Assembly: GCF_008831285.2 (NCBI RefSeq)
Contig: NC_045150.1
Span: forward strand, 12,941,868 to 13,005,867
Reading direction: 5' to 3'
DNA: 64,000 nucleotides
From: Nymphaea colorata
Lineage: Eukaryota; Streptophyta; Magnoliopsida; Nymphaeales; Nymphaeaceae
Shown: positions 55,121 to 64,000 of the stretch, piece by piece
Layout of the letters: the number at the start of each line of letters is the position of its first letter
How positions within the stretch are numbered: position 1 is the first letter of the stretch
Position numbers and translations under genes: made by a program
Notes under the pieces: generated by a model
The model's input: the letters and a program-made list of their open reading frames with translations, nothing else
Databases searched by the model: none
Told to the model about the DNA's origin: nothing

Positions 55121-56770
55121 TGGACCCAACATAATGTCTTGGAGCTCCAAGAAACAATGCAATATAATCGATCCAGTTTAGAAAGAGAGTACATATCCAT
55201 TGCCAATTCTGCTGTTGAACTGGTCAGCTTCAATATTTGTTAAACGAACTCGATATCCAGATAAACTCACTTCTTATGCTAAGGTGAGATATTTTTTCCC
55301 ATATTCCAATATTTCACAAAAGAAGTAAGCACACGGAACTTGATGTTCATTGTGTTTAGAGAGATAGGATGACTACAAAACAACTTCTAGTTTGGCAGTT
55401 ATCCTCACCTCAACAGCTTCTGATGTACATACCAATCACTTTCAATCTTTTGCTTTGAAGTGTTGAAATCCAACTCACGTCCTTAAGGTTGCGTTTGTTT
55501 CACCGCAGATTTATGATTTGTGGTGATATGAGATTCATAGGATCTCAAATCCATGAATTTAAGATTGGATCTCCCCCTCCATCTGATTTTAAATCCATGG
55601 TTTTTTAACATGTAGCATCCATCTGAAGTTCATGCTGAAGATATTCCAAAACACATCTTTTCATGCAGCCTTGAATTTAAGATTATGAGGCTATACGGGA
55701 GAGAATGCACAAATAATATTTGATGAAAGAAAAAAAAATTCAAGATATGTGGCAGTCTAGGCTGCCTAAAGAAAAGGAAAGTAACAACTGTAGGTCTCAA
55801 GCAGGACAAGTTGTAAGAATAGAAATCAATATCAAATCAAAGAAAATGAAAAATTAAGACCAAAATAGGCAAGCACTAATAAAAATTATCAATACAAAAT
55901 CTAGTGGTGTGCAGGTGCTACCATATTCAAATGTTTGTAAAGGGGTTGAGCCCTCCTTCCATAAAACTGACATATATTTTTATATAAGGCCACCTTCCAC
56001 TGTGTATAAATAATGTGATAGATGACTTCCATAAAACTGACATAAAACCTCTCTATATCATTTCTCTTTTCTTTCTTGGTGTGCTTTCTTTTACGATGTC
56101 TTTTGTAGCTCTCAGGGGATTATTTACTAAAGGACTTTTTTATGATTTTTTGTTTGTTTGTTTTTGTTCCTGAGCTACGTTGTCTGGATATTTAAATCGA
56201 TACATCTGGAGACATCAAGTGAGATGGATGACCCTTATTTGATAGTCATTTTTTCCCTTTCTAATATGCTTTTTTTGTTTAAAGAAATTTAAATTTTGTT
56301 TTTCGTTGACCGTGCTCTCACGGGGTTTTTGATTAATTTCGGGGTTTTTTGTTCTGCATGTCGAAGAGCCTTTGCATTTTGGACAAACAAAATCTCCAAA
56401 TTCTGCAGACCCTTTTCAAGAGCAGGATTCATATTGATGTCAAGAATAAGTGTTTTCTTCAATGTTGTAGAAGAAAGTCCGTTTAGATTTCTAACATTTT
56501 CACTGAAGACAAGACAAGGCGCAAAAGATGGTCCCGCTTTTGGTCCAGCAATAACTAATACATGAGAGCAAAATTTATATGCCTTATTATAATTCTATAT
56601 AATAAACTAAAAATGAGCTTTGGGGTTTCTTGCCAAAGGTGGTTTCACTAAACATTTTTTTTTTAAAGACTAAAAATGAATGGTATTAGCGACAGTTTAA
56701 TTGTTAAAGTAAGAAAAGGGCAGCCTTATATGGCATTCATGTTGTATTCATACACAAGCCCTTATGAGAG
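55121..56770. repeat. Segmental duplication block E2 (unit 2), ends at the gap
   Basis: Direct copy of 40827-42488, joined to D2 without the 4.5-kb block. It stops at CTTATGAGAG next to the run of N, where E1 continues for another 300 bp. Confidence 0.75.
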
Positions 56771-56870
56771 NNNNNNNNNNNNNNNNNNNNNNNNNNNNNN
56801 NNNNNNNNNNNNNNNNNNNNNNNNNNNNNNNNNNNNNNNNNNNNNNNNNNNNNNNNNNNNNNNNNNNNNN
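56771..56870. other. Assembly gap, exactly 100 N
   Basis: One hundred unknown bases, the conventional placeholder for a gap of unknown size. Sequence on the two sides is homologous but in opposite orientation. Confidence 0.99.
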
Positions 56871-59800
56871 GACATGTACCCATATAAATCAAAACTCCGC
56901 ATTCAACAGAAACCAAAAAAAAAAACATTTTATCGGCACAGACACATAGATTTCTTTCATTAGAGAAGTCAAACTATGACTTCAAAATTTTATATGAACC
57001 AAAATATAAATTTTCCAAATTTTTATGTCGGTGAAATAAACAAAATTAAAAATTACTTATGATTTTAAAAAAATGAAGGGAAGACCAGGGCATGGCCCTA
57101 CCAGCCCCCTTTAGTTCCGCAAAATTAAGTAGTGTCAGATCGTGGGTGACTCTCTATTGCTTGCACATCTCTCATAAGGGTTGTGTATAAATACAGCATG
57201 AATGTCATAAAAGGCTGCCCTTTTCTTACTTTAACAATGTAAACTGTCGCTAATACCATTCATTTTTAGCCTTTTTTTAAAAAAAATGTTTAGTGAAACC
57301 ACCTTTGGCATGATCCCAAAGCTCATTTTTAGTTTATTATATACAATAACAATAGGCATATAAATTTTGCTCTCATGTATTAGTTATTGTTGGACCAAAT
57401 GCGGGACCATCTTTTTGCTTTCTTATCTTGTCTTCAGTGAAAATGTTAGAAATCTAAACCGACGTTTCTTCTACAACATTGAAGAAAACACTTATTCCTG
57501 ACATCAATATGAATCCTGTTCTTCAAAAGGGTCTGCAGAATTTGGAGATTATGTTTGGTCCAAAATGCAGAGGGCTCTTTGACAGGCAGAACAAAAAACC
57601 CGAAATTAATTGAAAACCCCATGAGAACCCGGTCATCGGAAACAAAATTTAAATTTCTTTATAAAAAAAGCATATTAGAAAGGGAAAAAAAGGACTATCA
57701 AATAAGGGTCATCCATCTCACTTGATGTCTCCAGATGTATCGATTTAAATATGCAGACAACATAGCTCAGAAACAAAAACAAACAAAAAAAAAATCATAA
57801 AATGTGCTTTAGTAAATAATCCCCTGAGAGCTACAAAAGACATCGTAAAAGAAAGCACACCAAGAAAGAAAAGAGGAATGATATAGAGAGGTTCGGTGAA
57901 AAAATCACAGGCTTCTTCTTACTCTCCCGATGTCATCTATCACATTATCTATACATAGTGGACGGCTGCCTTATATAAAAATATATGTCAGTTTTATGGA
58001 AGGAGGGCTCAATACCAATACAAACATTTGAATATGGTACCACCTGCACACCACTAGATTTGGTATTGATAATTTTTATTAGTGCTTGCCTATTTTGGTC
58101 TTCATTTTTCATTTCTTTGATTTGCTGTTGATTTCTCTCCTTACAACTTGTTCTATTTTGCGACCTACAGCTATTACTTTCCTTTTCTTTAGGGAGCCTA
58201 AACTGCCACATATCTTGAATTTTTTTTTCTTTCATCAAATATTATTTGTGCATCCTCTCCCCTATAGCCTCATAATCTTAAATTCAAGGCTGCATGAAAA
58301 GATGTGTTTTGGAACATCTTCGGCATGAACTTCAAATGGATGCTACATGTTAAAAAAACCATGGATTTAAAATCAGATGGAGGGGGAGATCCAATCTTAA
58401 ATTCATGGATTTGAGATCCTATGAATCTCAGATCACCACGAATCTTAAATCTATGGTGAAACAAACACAACCTTAAGGATGTTGAGTTGGATTTCAACAC
58501 TTCAAGTGGGCCCTCTTGAAAGTGATTTGGTAAGTACATCAGAAGCTGTTGAGGTGAGGATAAATGCCAAACTTGAAGTTGATTTGTAGTTATCCTATCT
58601 CTCTAAACATAATGAACATCAAGTTCCATGTGCTTACTTCTTTTGAATATGGGCAAAAATTATCTCACCTTAACATAAGAAGTGAGTTTATTTGGATATC
58701 GAGTTCATTTATGAAATATTGAATCTAACCAGTTCAACAGAAGAATTGGCAATGGATATGTACTTTGTTTCTAAACTGGACCGGTTATAGTGCATTGTTT
58801 CTTGGAGCTCCAAGACATTATGTTGGGTCCAAGGTAGACAACTGCTGGGTACAAGGGTTCAGAAGAAAGCCCGATAGACTTGATATTGCACAAAGCAAAC
58901 TACACAAAACCACCAAAGCGGTGGAACTCCGTAGTAGCTTTTGAGGTGGTGAGGAATTTCTCCCAAGAGTGAAGGGTGGCTCAAAAAGAAAATTAAAATT
59001 CAAAAGCAAAAGCGAGTATGTGAAAAACTAAGTAAAAGGAGAGAAAAAAGCACTTGCCAATGGTCTAGAAGGTATCAAGAGCTAAGTTCTCCAAGCATCA
59101 AATGCAAAAACTTTCACAATTGCAAATTTTTTCAACCAACATTAATTCCTCTACAAAGTCTCCAGTGAGATAGAGGAAAATTTTCTTATTTCAGGTCTGC
59201 GCCTATCATTTCCCCTAGAGTGAGGATGGTTCAACATCACTTGAAAAATGGATTTGTCAATTTCAATTTGCAAAAATTTGGTGCGTAAATCTTTGCTATT
59301 AAGCAAATTCTTCAACTTGCTTAACAGCAAAGAGTTAACACCCCAAATTTTTCCACATCAACATTGAAGCAATGTGAAAATTTCATAAAAGAATTGTGAA
59401 ATTTTGCAATTGCAAAGCCAATTTCAAACCTAAACGCAATTTAGATTCGAATCACAAATTTTACCCATGACACGAATCTCAATGCAAGATTACGAGTCCA
59501 AACCATGTTCAAATTAAGATTTGACATCCAAATCCAATTACAGATGTCATTTGACATCCAAATCCAATTACAGATGTCATTTGACATCCAAATCCAATTA
59601 TAGATGTCATTTGAAATCCAAATCCAATTGTAAAATTGAAATTTTGAGTTAGATCCAAGAATTGGATCTAATTCAATCTAGAATGCTACGTGGGACCCAC
59701 TTGCGGGCCCCGCCTACCCTGTGTGGTCAAGAGCCCCCCGGGTCACACCCCCATTTAAATAAATAAATAAATAAATGTTTTCTTCCAATTAAATGAAAAA

Positions 59801-62800
59801 AATCATTTTCAAGGAGAAATGAATGATATTATAACTAAAAACCTAGGAAAAGAGAAACATTTATGCATCTCTCTCTTCTTTAACTAGGTCCTCTTTAAAG
59901 AATTTTCAATTTTCGAAAAGCAATAACTAGGCTGGTCAAACCCACTTAATCCAAGTAGGTTCGACCCTAGTGCACCCAAATCTTAGCTAGGCTCAGTCAA
60001 TATGAGCTCAGCTTGGTCAAAAAGTTGGTCTGTCTCACGATTCTATTAATGGACGAAAATAGAATTTGACCGAACCAAACCCACTTTGACTAAACTCAGT
60101 CAAAGTACAATTCAGCTCCATTAAGAGCTTTCTTAGCTCAAATTTATCAAATTACCTCACACAAAGTCAAACTACCGCAATTAAGCTTTGACTTTGGTCA
60201 ATTTGTCGAAATAGACAAATGTGGACAATTTTGCCCCTTTATGATCAAATTGAGATTACAGGGCCTAAATTGGCTTATGAAAGGCAAATAAATATTTGGA
60301 TTTGTCAAATAGATAAATCAAATACCAAATTAAAATTCAATTTTTTAAACGAAAGTTTGATTCAGTTGAAATCCATCTCCAATCAAATTATGGATGAAAA
60401 TACCCTTTTCGATCCAAATTTGATAGAATTTTCAAATTTTATTCAAATTTAAATTAAATTATCATAATTCAATGGCATTTGGAGCTTAGGAACTAGGTTT
60501 TAACTTAACAAGCTCGATTCCAAACAAAAAAAAATAAACAAAGAGCACAAAATAAGGAAAAACCCTATGCAAGGGCATTTTCATCCAAATTTTTGGTCAA
60601 AGTTGATCAGGTAGGTCTGAACCAAGTTGACCAAACCTAACCCAGCTCACTTAGCTTGTGTAATTGAGATAAGGATGAGTAAATAGAGTCATTAAAACTC
60701 ATTTAATCCATTTTTCATCCCCCTAAGCCTTGATTAATCTTCCAAGGCAAATTTAAGGAGGTGGTTGAACCCACCTCCTCCTCTATATAAACCTCCCCTT
60801 GGCCACCAAGGGGGGGGGGGGACGAATTTTGGAGCATTCTATCAAGTTGCTGCAGCCAAGGAGCTAGGAGGGAGAAGCCAAGGAAGAGATGAGAGATTCG
60901 TCCATGTACTCTTCCCCCTTTTCTCTTACTTTCTTCTTCATTTTCTTTTATTCTCTCTATTGATTTTGCTAAGTTAGGGTGTTTAAGTGAACCCTTACTT
61001 AGGATTTTCGTGGTGAGAAGCCTTCTTTCCTACTACAAATTCCAGCAAGCAAGCTATTCTACTTCTAACTTTGTTAAGCTCGAATCCAAGCTTGGATTCT
61101 TGCTTAGGATTGCTCGATTTAAAAAACAAGTGAAGGCGAAGATCAAGTATCAAGACCGACCGCAAGGTAGGAGATTTTAACAATTTCTCATCTATTTTGG
61201 CTTCTCATTAGTTCATTTTAATTCCAGCAATTCGTGGGAGGGTTTATTTTCATTTGTTTCATGGCTGGGAATGATGTCCAGCTAGGGGAAACCTATGATT
61301 AAATGTACATGTTAATGCATAATGCATGCAACGTCAGTTTTTCTTAAAGATAAAACCCATGTATCAAATTTTGAAAAGGGCCCCAAGGCCACGTCCCTTT
61401 CAAAACAACCAGCTTAAAACCATTTGAACTCCCCACCATGAGAGAATCCCATGGTGAAAGAGTGATTTTGTTGCAATATATATATGACGAAAAAAGCCTA
61501 TTAAGGATGGATGCATTCTCATGAATGTAATCCACCTTTGCATGGCGAAATTAAGGATGAACTAGCTTGAGCATTCATTTATCCCTTTCTATTTAAAGTT
61601 ATTTTGTTTCATGCTTTATTAATTGATCAAGGGTAGTAGGGGAGATTTGAAACAAGTTTTCAATCTTCCCACGTAAAAGAACCCAGCCATGAATCTTCAT
61701 GATTCGTGAGTTATGTGGTCCCTTCATGAAATTTTAGTTTGAAGGGTAAAGTATGTATATGTATACATTGTTATATATATACATATATGTGTTCAATCTC
61801 TTGTTAAAAATTGTTTTCCTCTCTTAAAATCAGATTGGAACACGTTTTCAAACTGGTTTTAAGAAGATAGTTCATTTTGATTTTCATAGTATCAAGTTAT
61901 GAAATCATTTTCATTTCATTTTAAAATTTACTTAATTTCAGCAATCCATACGTAAGATGTATGTATGTTGTTGAAATCAGACCATGTTTTATAGGAATTG
62001 GTTTAAGAATGTCAAATTTGAAATGCCAACTATCCTAGAACTATCTAAAGAAATTGACGATTTCATGAGTACGAAATCTGAAATTTGATGGACTTCTCAT
62101 TTCTATCTAAGAAACAAGCCCTTTATTGGAATCAATGTCCATAATTTTCAGCTATCTAAATAAATCAACATAAGGTCTGATTTTTTAGCTATCTTGAGAC
62201 AAAAGTGGATGTCATCCACGTCTCCCATCTATTTCAAAAAAAAAAAAATTTGATTTTGACATCATTTGCATATTTTTCATTATTTTGATAGTTTTATGTC
62301 AAGTCTCAAGCTTATGGACTACATCTCTAATTCATGTGCTTAATCATATAATAAGCATATTTAGAGAAAGTCCTACATGTTAATTAAAATCAATCTTTAT
62401 GTATAGATTGTATGATATGTAATTACAATGAATGGACTTTGAGAGATTATGAAAGAGTAAAGAATGTATGTTTCATATGAATAAATCTTGAGAGATTATG
62501 AGAGAGAGAAGAATGAATGTTCCATATAGTTTCCCTTCTTGTTTCATGCATTCACTGTCACCCAAAATCAATAGCACCACATGCACATTCTCAAGAAGTT
62601 AAGTGATTCGAATTTGAGTTGCAAAAAGTGACCAAGTCATATTGCAACAAGAATTTGTAAACTTCTCTTAACTTCAAAAGAAAACACAAGCAATGCATTC
62701 TTAATCTTGGCCAAAGTGTGTTTGGTAAACAACATGTTTTCTAACAATTTGGAACCTATGTTTCATAAAGAGAATGAACCCTACCATACCAAATCACATG

Positions 62801-64000
62801 ATTTGGCAAAAGAAGCATTCAAAAATCAATTTCCTTTGCTAAGGAAACTTAGCTATTTTCTAAAGTTGATCATAATTTCAACTCATGAATAATCTAGAGT
62901 TCACAACAAAGAACTCAATTTCAATCTTCAAAATCCTCAAGATTATGTATTTCAAATCGAATGGCACAAAAACAAAGGTTTTGAACCAATTTGAAAATCC
63001 TCCAATCTTCAAAATGAGTTCAAATCACTTATTCAAAATGAATTTTGGTCCTTGAATCCAAAACCTCAATGCACAAGCATATAGGATTTGCATCAATAAC
63101 TTGTACATGATCCAAATGATCCTAGTCCTTGGTCCAATTACCCCTGTTAAAGGTGGCAGGAACGGTTGGACCTCGTACCAATGGGCGGATCCCTTTCTCT
63201 TAAAATTTTTTTCTCAAAACCTCAAATTTAAAAGAATTTTGCTGACTTGCATTTTGACCCCCTTTGAAAGAGGGGTGGTGTGCGAACAACAACACATGCC
63301 AATAGAGATCAGACTGCATTGACACAAAAAACATGTACGGGTATTATACGACAAGGAAAAAGATGGGTATAATACGACAAACTTGTATATCTCAGGAATA
63401 ACACGAAAAACTCTCAACAAATTTTTAAAAAATTAAAACATTTAATAAATCCTAAAAATTATAAAAAAATAAAAAATCATAAAAAATATGAAAAAACAAA
63501 AAAATACGGGTATAATATGTGTTTTTTCACGTTTTTTACTTTTAATGTTTATCTAAAAAAGACACGTTTTGTATAGGTATTTTACCTTTGACTACGTTTT
63601 GTTGTCTTTTTCAATAAGACATGTTTTCTGTGACAGTGGATCGAAGAAAGCATTGACAATGAAGTGCGATTAAGTGTGTATTTGAAGTCTAAAATTTACA
63701 TTGATTTGTGTACTTAAGCATGCAACCCTGGCTATTGAATTTGTATCTCCAAAGGGACACATAATTTAGTTATGTAAAAGTAAGAAAAAATATTTTAAGG
63801 TTGCCTATATAAGGAGTGAAAAATCTTTACCATAGAGCAGGAATCCAATGTTTCATTTCATTTGGGAAATGCATAGTCACAAATAACGTTTTGAAGTTTT
63901 AAACAGCGAGTTTTTTCTCTGGTACAATACAGCGGGCTTAAAAAATACGGAAAAAAAATGAAGAAAAAGTGGTATTTAAAGAAAAATTAAAAAAAAAAAA
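56871..64000. repeat. Large inverted copy of about 35.68-42.79 kb
   Basis: Read in reverse complement, this matches unit 1 from 42792 down to about 35680, about 98-99% in the stretches I compared, and runs off the window. It includes E1 (56871-58830), the whole 4.5-kb block (about 58831-63381) and part of the 441-bp AT-rich insertion (from 63840). It is therefore a copy of unit 1, not of unit 2. It also carries the LTR-like region (59331 to about 61175, plus strand, TATATAAA at 60784-60791) and the 30-bp tandem repeat. No gene is seen in it. Confidence 0.85.
59521..59630 (-). repeat. 30-bp tandem repeat, inverted copy
   Basis: TTTGACATCCAAATCCAATT plus ACAGATGTCA is repeated about 3.7 times. 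It is the reverse complement of the array at 40030-40140, with the same unit number. Confidence 0.9.

Noticed and set aside
1-64000. Looked for tRNA, rRNA and snoRNA genes.
   Set aside because: Only the tRNA-complementary primer-binding sites were seen; no cloverleaf or rRNA core was recognised by eye.

Overview
The window is nuclear DNA of a flowering plant. The host genes have plant-type introns, and the repeats are plant LTR retrotransposons. A TIR-NBS-LRR (TNL) resistance locus is present, a class absent from grasses and most monocots, so a eudicot, magnoliid or early-diverging angiosperm is likely. I cannot name the species. No host gene in the window looks complete; it is a repeat-rich graveyard of decayed genes.

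Region 1 (1-12873) is GC-rich. It is a head-to-tail array of one LTR retrotransposon: partial internal region, LTR (4873-5674), full 6.4 kb internal region, LTR (12075-12873). Each internal region has an uninterrupted 1448-codon ORF with a retropepsin-like region near its C-terminus and an overlapping small gag-like ORF. There is no reverse transcriptase, integrase or RNase H, so the element is non-autonomous. The two copies are almost identical.

Region 2 (12874-30600) is AT-rich with three broken host genes: the first exons of a C2-domain (ERG3-like) gene (minus, 17.4-17.9 kb), the C-terminal exons of an NSUN2/TRM4B-type tRNA cytosine-5 methyltransferase (plus, 18.9-22.8 kb), and the last exon of a RABA/Rab11 GTPase (minus, 24.0-29.9 kb). 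A full-length but decayed Ty1/copia element (24351-29815) splits the Rab exon. A copia-type solo LTR with a perfect 5-bp target duplication lies at 15357-15642, and an array of short hairpins at 16486-16735.

Region 3 (30600-56770) is a tandem duplication of a TNL locus. Unit 1 (30.6-42.8 kb) keeps only a half TIR domain; a deletion of about 6.6 kb has joined it to downstream sequence. It also carries two private insertions (441 bp and about 4.5 kb). Unit 2 (43.2-56.8 kb) has a badly decayed TIR, then NB-ARC and LRR exons with stops and frameshifts.

Region 4 (56771-64000) starts with a gap of exactly 100 N. It continues as a near-identical reverse complement of about 35.68-42.79 kb, including both insertions private to unit 1. 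This is either a large palindromic duplication or an allelic contig scaffolded backwards; the gap makes the second reading serious.

The best candidates for something little described are the non-autonomous element of region 1 (huge ORF, degenerate protease, duplicated gag coiled coil, structured LTR) and the duplication/deletion history of the TNL locus.
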